64,000 bases of DNA from Orobanche coerulescens (Eukaryota; Streptophyta; Magnoliopsida; Lamiales; Orobanchaceae). The stretch lies in the NCBI GenBank assembly GCA_033398695.1, contig CM065812.1:133120858-133184857 (forward strand), written 5' to 3'. The translations under genes were made by a program, and so were the position numbers. Every line of letters begins with the position of its first letter. Position 1 is the stretch's first letter. Of the stretch, positions 10,787 to 21,857 are shown in pieces. The notes below the pieces were generated by a model. That model saw nothing but the letters and a program-made list of their open reading frames with translations, searched no databases and had not been told where the DNA came from.

Positions 10787-13530
10787 ATCTCCCACTTGCA
10801 CTCAATGCCATACACTATGGTATCTAATACCCATGTTCTCGAGATGACGCTCCAAGCTAGTCTGAGAAAGTGGCTTGGTCAGTGGATCGGCGACGTTGTT
10901 GGCCGAGTCTACTCTGTGCAGCACAATGTATCCCTTGCGAACAAATTCTCTTACGAGATGATACTTCCTCTCAATATATTTGGTGCTGTTGTGAAACATC
11001 GGCTCCTTGGCCTGCTCTGACATACGTCGTTGTCGCAAAGACAAATAAACAGCAAATTTCAAGACATGGTATCATTTGAAGTTCTCCCGAAACTTCTTAA
11101 TCCGTAACCCTTCCTTGGAAGCCTCCGAGGCTTGATACTCGGCTGACAGTGGAATCGGCGGTCGCTTTGCTTGGCACTACGCCAAGATCGCTCCTCCATT
11201 AAGAGTAAATATGTAGCCAGAAGTGGACATCGAGTCGTCCTTCAGTCCTTGGAAGTCCGAATCAGTGAATCCCACCACATCCAATTCTCCACCGCCATAC
11301 ATAAGAACCATATCTCTAGTTCTTCTCAAGTACTTGAGAACGTTCTTTCTGACGATCCAATGTTCCCTACCTGGGTTTGCCTGAAACCTACTCACCACGC
11401 TTACAGCATGCGCGATGTCAGGTCTTGTACACAACATAGCATACATAAGGCTACCCACGGCCGAAGCATATGGTATATTACTCATTTCCTTGCGTTGTTC
11501 TTCACTTTGAGGACATATCTTCAAGGTGAGTTTTATTCCATGTTGCATCGGTAGGAACCCTCTTTTACAATCATCCATCTTAAATCGATTTAAGATCTTA
11601 TCTATATAGAGGGCTTGGGAAAGGCCTATTGTTCTCTTCGCTCTATCCCGGTAGAGCCGAATACCAAGAATATAGGTTGCTTCTCCCAAGTCTTTCATAG
11701 AGAAATTACTCGAAAGCCAAGCTTTCACAGAACTAAGCATTCCCACATCATTTCCTATTAGTAGAATGTCATCTACATATAGTATTAAGAATGCGATCTT
11801 TCTCCCACTAACCCTCTTGTATACACAAGGTTCCTCTTCATTTTGCACGAAATCAAACTCTTTGATTGCCTCGTCAAAACGAAGGTTCCAACTATGCGAC
11901 GCTTGCTTCAGTCCATAAATGGAATGCTGAAGCTTGCACACTTTCTGAATATCGACTTCAGACACAAAGCCTTTAGGCTGCTCCATATAGATTTCCTCCT
12001 CGAGGAATCCATTAATGAAAGCCGTCTTTACGTCCATTTGCCATATCTCATAATCGTGGTAGGCAGCTATAGCAAGCATCATGCGAATAGACTTGATCAT
12101 GGCTACGGGCGAGAAGGTATCGTGGTAATCGATCCCTTCCTTCTCGGTATAACCCTTTGCCACAAGCCTGGCCTTATAGGCGTCAACCTTGCCATCACCA
12201 TCAGTCTTTCTCTTGTAGATCCACTTGTTCCCAATTGGCACTATGCCCTTGGGGCGGTCTACTAGAGTCCAGACCTGATTGACATGCATCGAGTCTATCT
12301 CAGCTTCCATAGCTTCACGCCATTTCGTGGAGTCTACATCCACCATCGCTTGGTCATATGTTGTTGGGTCGGTCTCTTGGCTATCACTTGGAACCTCATG
12401 GAGACCCAGCTCCTCCAAGTGCACAAGCCCATACCTCTCAGGTAAATGAGACACCCTACTAGACCTACGAGGTGGTTGTACTTGTGTTTCAGAAAGTTCG
12501 GTTCCAGTTTCTTGCACAGGTGTCTCTCGAGGAGTTTCATTGTATTCTTCTAAAGAAATACTTCTACCTGCTCCGCCTTCCTGAATGAACTCATCTTCCA
12601 GGAAGTGTGCTTGTAAAGCAACAATGATCCTTCGATCTTCGGGCATGTAGAATAGATATCCCATCGTCCTAGATGGGAATCCAATGAAACGTCCCTTCGT
12701 AGACCTAGCTTCCAACTTTTCCACCTTAGTCTTCTTGACATAAGCGGGACATCCCCAAATCCTAATATGATTAAGAGTTGGTTTCCTTCCTTCCCACATC
12801 TCATGTGGAGTTTTAGGAACGGATTTGGAAGGACATCTGTTTAAGATATACGCGGCAGTCAGGAGTGCATACCCCCACAGGTAAATCGGCAAGTCAGTAT
12901 AGCCCAGCATGGAACGGACCATGTTCAACAGGGTCCGGTTCCTTCTTTCTGACACACCATTTAACTGAGGAGTACCTGGAGGTGTTAGTTGTGAAACTAT
13001 TCCATGTTCCTTAAGGAACTCGTCAAACTCCGTACTCATATACTCACCACCTCGGTCCGACCGAAGTGCTTTGATATGATTACCAGTTTGTTTCTCGACT
13101 AGGGCCTTGAATTCCTGGAATTTCTCAAAGGCCTCGGATTTATGTTTCATTAAGTATACATAACCATACCTAGTATGATCATCATAAACGTAATGAAATA
13201 TTGATATACGTTACGTCGCTTCCAAAGCACCACATACGTCGGTATGGATTAATCCCGATTTATCGGCTCTTTGAAATGTCCCTGTGAAGGGGACTTAGTC
13301 ATTTTGCCTTTAAGGCAAGATTCACAAGTAGGAAAGGGATCGATCCCAATGGACCCATAAGTCCATCTTTTTCATCTTGTAAACCTTGGTCCGACCAACA
13401 TGACCAAGTCTAAGATGCCATTTCAAAACTTGATTGGTTTCATCCCTACCGCGTTTTCTAGTTATAGTATTCACAACTACTTTGTTCGAGATTTAGATGA
13501 TACAATCCATTCAACAATGTAGCGGTACCA
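10787..13530 (-). pseudogene. copia-A2 pol: GAG-pre-integrase, integrase, reverse transcriptase, RNase H
   Basis: Read on the minus strand, this is a Ty1/copia polyprotein that would make and insert the element's cDNA. The longest intact frame is 13150-11177 (about 657 codons). It contains the integrase residues in SDRGGEY and the following SERRNRT (second Asp and Glu of D,D,E), the QMDVKTAF block of RT, the catalytic YVDD, and the start of RNase H. RNase H continues in another frame at 11062-10802, ending with the conserved ADPLTKP segment. Upstream, a decayed GAG-pre-integrase with an HLRLGH-like motif lies near 13415. Frameshifts near 13170 and 11120-11170 break the protein. The order integrase before RT defines Ty1/copia. 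Confidence 0.9.
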
Positions 13531-14700
13531 CTAGTTTATTTCTAAAATAAATTTTGCAGAACCATCACCAATGAAAAATGAAAAGCCTTTTCGGTCCATG
13601 ACCGGAATGGATACAATATTTTGTGCCCCTTGGGCAAAACAAGTACATCTTCTAAAGTCAAAACAAAACCGGATTCTAAACCCAAAAGAAGTGATCCTAT
13701 GTGGTCGCCTCGACACTATGCCCGCTCCGACCGTGATCATAACTTCTCCGGCTCCAAGCTTCCTACTTTGTTCCGATCCCGATTCACAAGACAAATATGA
13801 GAACTAGCACCTAATCCAAGATTCAGAAGTAGAAAATACAAGAGCGAACAATTTGTTTCCAAAACTAAAAGTTACAGCACTGAAGTGCCATGAAGAATCG
13901 GACAGTCTCTAGCCCAAGGCCCGACTCACCGCACTTGAGACAAGCATCCTTCTTCTTCTTGTTCTTTGGAACCATCGGGGCCTTGCTCTTTCCCTTAAGG
14001 TCCTTAGCTTGTGGTCCACCGCTTCTTGGTCTTTATCTTCTTATTCTTAGACTTAGAAGTCCGGAAGAAATCACAAGTGCGAGACTCCTTCATCCGCGGG
14101 TCTTCATCCGAGGCGAGCGGTCACGGCTTGTTCATTAGCCTGACTAAGTTACATGCAATCTCATTGCGGTTGAAGTTCATAACAAGCGTGAGAAGGAATC
14201 GGGAGAGACTGTAGGATAAGGTCGGTTTGGAGAGAAGTATCCATTTTAAAATCAAGAGCCTCCAATCTCTCGATCATAGATATCATTTTGAGGACGTGTT
14301 CCCCAACCTTCTCACCTTCCTTCATCCTTTCACCGAGCATTGCTTGGATATCTCATATCTAGCGATTCACTGTGCTCACCATAAAGCTCGGTTAAGTGAG
14401 ATAGAATCGCCTAGCAGTCATTTTCTCATGAGCTCTCTGAAGCTCATTAGACATGGAAGCCATCATATAAGCACGGACTTTCACGTCATCCTTAACCCAC
14501 TTTTCGTGGTTTTCAATCTCTTCTGATTGGCTCGAGTCCGCATAGGAGGCGCCGGAATGTCCGTCTCCAAGACGTATCCCTGCCTCTATACCGAGGACAA
14601 TCATCGGTGGAGCCAATCCACAAAGTTAGGTCCCATTAAGGTGTTCTTTTGAGTAGAATTGCGAGTGGATTCATTGTCATATTGAGATTTGTCCGCATTA
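13531..14700 (-). pseudogene. copia-A2 gag and protease region (decayed)
   Basis: Minus-strand fragments show a capsid segment with MASMSNELQRAHE (about 14465-14430) and a CLKCG half zinc knuckle near 13945, preceded by a lysine-rich run. The part nearest pol (13531-13880) should hold the protease but no D-S/T-G triad is clear. Several stops and frame changes are present, so no product is expected. Gag packages the RNA into virus-like particles in the cytoplasm in this family. Confidence 0.7.
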
Positions 14701-15307
14701 AGTATAGCAGTTAATTAGTGACTCATTCAATTATGTTCGAGTATAGAATTTAAGGTCTTTTCTATTCTTGTTACCCAGCTCCCACTATTTTTTATCGGAA
14801 TAACACACTCCCATGTGATATCCGGAAGTATCGTCGCTCTACTTCATAGTGGTGATCGAGTTCTTTATAAATCTTAATAGAGGGCAACCGAACAGGTTTC
14901 TAGTCTATTAATTTTCATAAAGTGGTGTCCAACACCAACCCATCTAATGGATGATTCGATCTTCTTTTCCCCTTGTTCACTCCCCTCAACCTATACGATT
15001 TCTATGGTTCGTGAACAAGTTAAGTTTATACCATCGACGCAAATCAGTTTCACAATTGAATCTTATCCGGCAACCTATCAGGTTTCTAGGGATAAAATTT
15101 ACTCCAACCGAAGGCATCCAATGCGCTCTCGGTAATTTATCCGTCCTCCCCGAACGACTACCCCGATAACTCGGAAGCATAGCACATCCAGTTTGGATTT
15201 CAATTTCCCGAAAACTCGATGGAGGGAAGGAAAAACTTTGAAACCTTATAAACTTAATTATTTATTGTGGGAGAATTTTCGCGATTAACGTTACACTTTG
15301 CACATTA
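14701..15307 (-). other. copia-A2 leader between gag and the hAT insertion
   Basis: There is no coding signal. The region is AT-rich with short plus-strand frames that lack any family resemblance. It is part of the untranslated leader of copia-A2, split by the hAT element at 15316. Confidence 0.6.
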
Positions 15308-15335
15308 ATCATATTTAGAGGTGCCCAAAACGACC

Positions 15336-15575
15336 CAACCCGCCGGGTCGACCCGCCGACCCGGACCCGGCTGACCCGTGCAAGACCCGGACCCGGCCGA
15401 CCCGTGCGACCCGCCGACCCGGACCCATGGTATACATGGGTGGGGTCCGGGTCGAGCTTCCTCAACGTCGACCGCCGGTCCGACCGTCGACCCGTGAAAT
15501 TAAAAAAAAAAAAAAAAATTCAAAAAATGGCCGTTGGACCCGGCGGGTCGGACCCGTGACCCGGCGGGTCTAACG
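15336..15575. repeat. hAT left subterminal GACCCG repeats
   Basis: A run of GACCCG, GACCCGG and CGACCCGCCGACC units lies at 15336-15500, with the complementary form (GGCGGGTC, GACCCGG) at 15538-15570 beyond an A-tract. In hAT elements such as maize Ac, clustered short subterminal motifs are bound by the transposase. These are strong candidates for the same role. Confidence 0.75.
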
Positions 15576-15735
15576 GCTAGTCTGATTTTTAAAAAAAAAA
15601 AAAAAAATTTCCTAACTATAAATACCCCCCTCCCCAACACAATTTTTCCACACCTTCAATACTATCTATCTCTCAAATTCTCATTGTTAATTGCTATACT
15701 ACTTAATCTCTATTTTTTTTTCGCATTTTATCATT

Positions 15736-18334
15736 ATGTCGAGTTCTGACAAGGGAAAGGGTATTGCTACATCTCCCAAAAAATCCAAAATGTCCAAGTT
15801 CGAGCGAATGGGTCTTTGGGGCAAATCGAAGAAACCATCTGGAATAATTATTCGGGAGCCCCAAAATCAAACTCCACCCGGTTTTGAAAATGAAAGTCAA
15901 GAACCTGAATATGATGTTACACATGAAAATATCTATTACGGTAGTACAACAACTACCAGTGAAGAAGAAGTTGATCTCCGGGGATTTCGACGTGTCCCGA
16001 ATCGTCAACAACTGCAAAACATCGACGAAGAAATGGACCATGAAATCGATGAAGCTATGTTAAATCAAACATATGCAACATTCGAGCGCACTCTTCATGG
16101 CGTACCAACTCCGACGCAAAAATCAAAGTCGAAGCGTCCTACGGCAAGCCAAGCTGAAGAAGAACCTCCTTATGTTGAGGAGTTATCGTCCGAGGAGGAA
16201 GAAAATGTGAAAGGCAGAGGAAGCAAGAAAACTAAAGCAAGAAACAAGCCTGCCCCTGTTGCAGAAAGGAGACCGGTATCCGTACTTTTTTCAAAACACT
16301 TTAAGAAGGAAAAAATGCCGGATGGTTCGATTAAGGTATCTTGCAACTACTGCTCGAAAGAGTATCCGTATAAAGCCGGGGATGGATATGGAAATTTTAA
16401 AAGGCATTTTGAAAATAACCATGCCTCGGTCCACGGAGAACAAAAGTCACAATGTCAACTCAACTTCCAACCTTCTACTGGAGCCGGGCCAGACGGCAAT
16501 CAAGGTATGTCTGAATCTCAACTTTATAAATATAATGAAAAAATTGCTAGAGAACAAATGGCAAAATTATGTGCACAAGAATCTTTACCTTTTAATTTTG
16601 CGGATAGTACGGGTTGGGAATACAGGATGCAAAATGCCTATAATCCTGCTATTAAAAAAATTCCACGTACCACAATGACTAGACAAGTAGTATACTTAGC
16701 CAAACAACATAAACTTGCACTACGAGCTTATTTTAGATCTATAAATCATAGAGTTTCTTTAGCTGCAGATACTTGGGCAGATTTTAAACAAAAAAATGAT
16801 TATATGGGAATAACTATACATTGGATTGATGAAAATTGGAACTTAAACAAAAGATTACTTGCGTTTAAAAAATTTAATTGTACACATAGTGCAGATAATA
16901 TAGCTAGAGCAATTATTAAAATTTTAACTTTTTATTGCTTAAAAGATAAAATTTTCACAATTGGTTTTGATAATGCTAGTTCTAATCTGCAAGTGTACCA
17001 AAGATTAATACAAGCTTGCAATCCTGTTTTAGCGGGTCGATTATTTCATACTAGATGTATATGTCATATTCTAAATTTATGTGTACAAGATGCATTAAAA
17101 TTTGTAGATGAGGCAATAGAACCAATTAGAAAATGTGTCTTGTTTTTACATAGTCGCACTAAGTTAGCTAGACAATGGGTAAAATTTTTAAAGTCAAAAC
17201 AAATTCAACCCAAATTTTTTACTCCAGACGTCAAACATAGATGGAACTCAACTTATGAGATGTTAAATTCAACTAATGAATATAAAGAATTATTGTGTGA
17301 ATTTTTTGATACGTATTTTCACGTAGAAGGATTTTATTTATTTCCAACGTATTGGGATGAAACTAAAGATTTAATAAAACTATTAAGGGTTTTTGAAAAT
17401 GCAACTAAAGATTTAAGTGGTTCTTATTATCCCACGTCTCCTAAAGTTTTATTTCATTGTTGTTTTATTGTATCTGAAATGGATGCTTGTAGTAAATCCG
17501 AAAGATTATCGAATGCTATTTACAATATGTGTTTAAAATGGCTAAAATACTTTAATCGTATTCATGATGTTTTCTTGATTAGTGCTGTTTTATCTCCCGA
17601 TTTGAATTTAGCTCAAGTAGAACATTACTTGAAATATATTATAATATTCTTAAAAATTTGGGTTTTCCTAATATTGAGGATACTGTTGAAAGTCAAACTT
17701 TATTTGAAAATATTCCTGACGTTGAACAAGTAAAAATTGATTTGAAAAATAGTTTACAAACTGTTTTTTATGAATATTCTTCTAAATATGGTGATAAGAT
17801 TCAAACTCAAAAAACAAGAACTAAGACTACAAATACATTTAACATGGAATTCGACAGAACTCCCACTAACCCATTTCAACAACAACTCTATAATATAGCA
17901 AGAAATAGGGGTGGTAGTAACGTCGGTCAAAGAAATGACCTTAGTAGATATTATGCAACTAGTTTTGTCTTGGAGGATGACAATGCAGTACCTTTGATCT
18001 GTTGGATTGGTGGAAAAGAAAGGGAACCGAATTTCCCATACTTTCCATTATGGCACAAGAAATTTTTGCGGTGCCGCATCCACATCCCGTTGAGAGTGCT
18101 TTTAGTGAAGGAGGCTATATGCTGGACGAGCGGAGATCCCGAATGACGCCAAAAAATCTCGAGGCTCAAATGATACTTAAAGACGCAACAAAAGCCGAGT
18201 TACGAGATCAAGAAAATAAATGGGATGACCTATTAGCGGACCAAGATGCCTATCAAGAAGGCACTACCGAAGGAGAGTCTAGTCAAATGAGTCAAACCGA
18301 TGATCAAGACGACGATGACATCGACTTCGACTAA
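15736..18334 (+). pseudogene. hAT transposase with BED zinc finger (two frameshifts)
   Basis: Such transposases bind the element ends and carry out cut-and-paste transposition in the nucleus. I take the start as the ATG at 15736 (MSSSDKGKG), which follows an AT-rich leader; an upstream in-frame ATG at 15691 gives a hydrophobic extension that looks unreal. Order: an acidic, serine-rich N-terminus; a BED finger near 16340-16425 (CNYC and HFENNH); the RNase-H-fold core with ADTW near 16770 and FDNASSN near 16965; and the C-terminal hAT dimerisation region at about 18040-18180 (VESAFSEGG, LDERRSRM). The frame shifts near 17640 and again near 17995, where one base appears missing. Total length of about 865 codons is somewhat long for the family, mainly in the N-terminus. 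Confidence 0.9.
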
Positions 18335-18341
18335 AGGTAAG

Positions 18342-18560
18342 TCAGGTAAGTAAAGAACTACGTAGGGCTTTGATTCCTCACGAGGATACGTAGGCAATTT
18401 AATTTTAAGTGAAAACTTAAAATTAAATACAAGCCCATTTTTTTAACTCTTCTCAAGTAAAAGAACTACGTGGAGCTTTGATTCCTCACGGATACGTAGC
18501 GATTTAATTTTAAGTAAAAACTTAAAATTAAATACAAGCTAATTTTTTCAAATGATTTCC
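18342..18560 (+). repeat. Two-copy tandem repeat with internal hairpins, hAT 3' region
   Basis: Two units 109 bp apart begin with AAAGAACTACGT at about 18352 and 18461. Each ends in a short perfect hairpin, ATTTAATTTTAAGT with its reverse complement ACTTAAAATTAAAT (about 18398-18427 and 18502-18534). They follow the transposase stop codon and could serve as an mRNA 3' end or as a binding region. Confidence 0.75.
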
Positions 18561-18641
18561 TTTTTCACTTATAGTTATTTTTCGTGTATAAAATGATAAC
18601 AAATAAAAGTTTTATATACATTTTTAATATAAATAAAATAT

Positions 18642-18800
18642 AGACGGGTCGACCGTGATCTGGCGGAGTCGGACCCGGACCGGACCGTGGCGACCCGTCG
18701 ACCCGCCAACCCGTACATTTCATATGTACGGGTGGGGTCCGGTCTGTCTGCCGACCGGCGACCGTGAGTCGGACCGGACCGGACCGGACCGGACCCGTGG
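18642..18800. repeat. hAT right subterminal repeats
   Basis: Units of the type GGACCGGACC, GACCCGTCGACCC and CGGACCC fill this stretch and mirror the left subterminal repeats in inverse orientation. The tract ends in four tandem GGACC units next to the TIR. Confidence 0.75.
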
Positions 18801-18821
18801 TTGGGCACCTCTAATCATATT

Positions 18822-19846
18822 AGCGCGTTTGTGATATTCATACAATATGAAAAAACCATTCACAACCTAGTTGCTACCAACATGTGGTTCATGGACCGTT
18901 CCTAGAAAACAAAAACTCCGTAATCTAATTACAAGTCTTCGTCTTGAATCTTCATCTTCTCGAAATGGATCTTCCTCCGGTCTTCGTCATTACATATAAA
19001 TTTTACATCGAAAATTGCATCCTAGATACAAACATTTCTAGTAAAATAAATAGGCTCAAAACGGCCTTTACAACCCAATCAAATAAAATGAACGATTCAA
19101 AACTAAGTCCACGAACCACATCCCCATTAAAAAAGCATTCATCCAATAAATACTATATAAATGGAAAGCGTAGAGATACATTGATCCAATCAACAATACG
19201 AACCGATCCAATCGATTCACACAATCGGTAATTTGATAACGTTCAAAATAATTCGGTCGACTATAAATATTCCAATTAATCAAATTTCCCTTATAAAATG
19301 AAATACCATAAACCATTTTAATCATATTAAATCCAATTTAATGTGCGGGAGATTAATTTTTAAGAATACACGGAAAAATCGGTGGGTGAAACGCCGGCAG
19401 GACCGAGTCACCCTCGGCTCTACCGGCGATCACGCTGGCTTGGCGAGTCACGCTCGGAAGATGCGGCTCGACACGACAGTCACCCAGGACACGGTCGGGT
19501 CGCTGGCGATGACTTGGCAGTGCCAGGACACGGCCGTGTCACCCAGGACACGGTCGAGTCACTCTCGGCCAGATTACCCTTTTTGTCCAAAAAATCGTCC
19601 GACGACGATTCGGGGCTAGATTTTCGACCGGATATCCAATATCAATATTTTCTGACTTTTATATCTTCAATATAAATCATATTTCCCAGAAATTTAAGAT
19701 TTATATTTAGACATGAACTTACGAAAAATACAATTATTACGAACGAAAAACATATACCACGATTATGACTAAAATGATTCCAAATCATTCACCATCTAAT
19801 CGAGCATTCCAAATGTCAATATCGTATATACGATCGCAAGACCTAC
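18822..19846 (-). other. copia-A2 5' leader, with GACACGG palindromes
   Basis: No gene is seen. The stretch 19480-19560 holds three copies of GACACGG followed by YCGNGTCA, including GACACGGCCGTGTCA at about 19533, in a locally GC-rich block. The same motif forms arrays in the Athila-like element and in the CACTA hairpin. The remainder is AT-rich and featureless. Confidence 0.6.
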
Positions 19847-19858
19847 GCTCCGATACCA
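19847..19858 (-). other. copia-A2 primer binding site
   Basis: The plus-strand sequence GCTCCGATACCA reads TGGTATCGGAGC on the minus strand. It is a one-base variant of the usual initiator methionine tRNA site, one base inside the 5' LTR boundary at 19860. Confidence 0.9.
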
Positions 19859-19859
19859 C

Positions 19860-21857
19860 TGTTGGGATTCGGTGCCTAAAACGAAGGCCCAGCGGAAGTG
19901 GTAAAACGAAAATTAATTCGATCTGAATCCCTACGAGGATCGATCGAGCTACGTATATACGAATATCAAAAACGAAATACAAGAGATACAAGAAACATAC
20001 CCTCGTAGTCCGTTGATTAAATGGATAACCTTCTCTTGAGCTATTCCCCAAGCTTTGCTTGATCTCTACGAATCTATTCCGCTTCAAGCCCTTGAACGAT
20101 CCAACGCCGAAAGCACCGCGTCTCTACTTGCCACGCGCCGGAAAATGAACGGAATGACAACACCTTGCTATCCTCCGAGGATACGGCTAGAGCTAGGTGA
20201 TGAAGCTTGTTATAGATATTAATATCACTCTAAGTGTATGAATATCTATCTCTCTCAATATTTCCTCACAAAATTTCTCTAAGAAGTTATGAAGAAGATG
20301 AATGAAGAAGATGAATAAAGAAGATGATGAAGAAGACTTCTATCTCTCTCTCCTCTTGCAACCTCACGTTGGAAACAAAAGTTGCTTGGAATGATTAGTG
20401 AGAGATGTCTTCATCTTCATTTATTCAACTCCCCACATGCACATCTCATAATTATGAGAATCAAAGCCCCACCACCTCAATGATCAACCATTAAAGAATG
20501 GAACATGGGTCCATATGAAAGTGGGTGGAAGTGTGGGGTTTGGCCCATGTAGAAATCAGACAAGTTCGGTTCATTTCGGACTCCCGCGAATCCAAACAGA
20601 TAAACTCCGATTCCGTATCGATGTATTTATATCGATTAATTAATCCAATTAATTAAACATATCAAATACATTATAACATAATTAATTTCTCCAAGAAATA
20701 ATTATATCCATGAATTAAATTAATCACCCAGTGATATATTTAATTCATTAAGCCGTAAATCAATTTATCCAATAAATCGATTTAGACATCTAATGTCCTA
20801 AATTTAGATATCCAATATCTAATATTCATAATGAGAGAATTAGCTTGATTCATTCCGTCGCCAATCCTAATGCGCGACTCGGTAGGTCCGTCTCAGTCAG
20901 CAATGGGAGGAACCAAAGAGTAGTAGCACCACCTAGCCAGCCTGGTGGCCTACACTGTACCCCGACTGAGAACGAATGATTGGGATCATTCAAAAACCAT
21001 TATGTCGTGAATACCAGTATATGTATAAACCCTTCTTTCAAATGTCCCGATCAAGTTATAGGGTCACGGTCAGTCAAACCCTATCTGTACTTGACGCTAT
21101 GCATGCGTTAATGCAAATCGAGATCATCGGTATCGTGTATCTAATACAACTAGCTCCAATGCTTTGGCCAAAGACTTATGATCTCATCTGCCAATAACCG
21201 CATAGGACATATAACCCGCTCACTAATGGGAGAAAGAATTCTATCTTGGTATTCAGTAGGACCTGCTACTTGCCCGTCAAGATGCACGTCGAGGTTGACC
21301 CCCGCCTTCCAGTTTACAGGGTCGAACTACTCTAATGAAAATCTTGACGTCACAAGCACATCCCTACTAAATCCTCAAGTCGAAGGTTCACGAATACCTA
21401 TGACAACCTTTCGATTCCGTCATTGACTGTCCCGGAGTGAAATCCATGTGACGAATCGAGGGTGAGTCGGTTCGAGTATACTAATCCAATTAGCGTACCT
21501 ATAATGTGTGCTCCCACTAACCATTAGCGTTCGACAGGCACTCTCCATGTCAAAGAACACGTCATACAAGTCTTCACATAAACTTAACGCCCAGTCAAGT
21601 TTCATCGACTTGCGAACGATTAAGTATTTGAGCTATAACCTTTCCAGTGCCGACCCCCTTATCCAATAAGGAGTGGAACGTTTTGCTCTCAAATACACGA
21701 ACTAGTTTCTATATGTTTATTTACGAGTTAGGAATGCCAGTAACTTCCAGTAAATAAAGAAACATCCATTTGCCTTATATAAATGGTTTACATAATTACA
21801 AGTACAATGCCCTCACTCAACAACCTCTGAGTGGCATTCGAGGGCATACTCCTAACA
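19860..21857 (-). repeat. copia-A2 5' LTR
   Basis: Its length is 1998 bp, with the same TGTTGGG...CCTAACA ends as 8790-10786 and few differences over the whole length. It is next to the primer binding site, so it is the 5' LTR of a minus-strand element. The promoter should lie within it on the minus strand; I could not place a TATA box with confidence. Confidence 0.95.

Larger units (their letters stand above)
15316..18813 (+). mobile_element. hAT DNA transposon (complete, with TIRs and TSD)
   Basis: The element has 13-bp terminal inverted repeats TAGAGGTGCCCAA (15316-15328, and reversed at 18801-18813). It is flanked by a perfect 8-bp target-site duplication ATCATATT at 15308-15315 and 18814-18821. 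Eight-base duplications and short TIRs are diagnostic of the hAT superfamily, and the encoded BED-finger transposase agrees. It is 3498 bp long and inserted in the copia-A2 leader, so it is younger than that element. GC-rich repeats of the GACCCG type lie just inside both ends. Confidence 0.97.
8790..21857 (-). mobile_element. copia-A2, full-length Angela-like Ty1/copia element carrying a hAT insertion
   Basis: This is a complete minus-strand LTR retrotransposon: 5' LTR 19860-21857, primer site 19847-19858, leader, gag, pol, polypurine tract and 3' LTR 8790-10786. It is flanked by TTTGG at 8785-8789 and 21858-21862, a perfect 5-bp duplication within the gypsy-B LTR. The uninterrupted sequence GGCGTTTGGTCC at the matching site in the other gypsy-B LTR (about 3332) shows the empty site. 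The LTRs differ at few positions over 2 kb, so insertion was recent relative to copia-A1. Excluding the 3.5-kb hAT insertion the element is about 9.6 kb. Confidence 0.95.
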
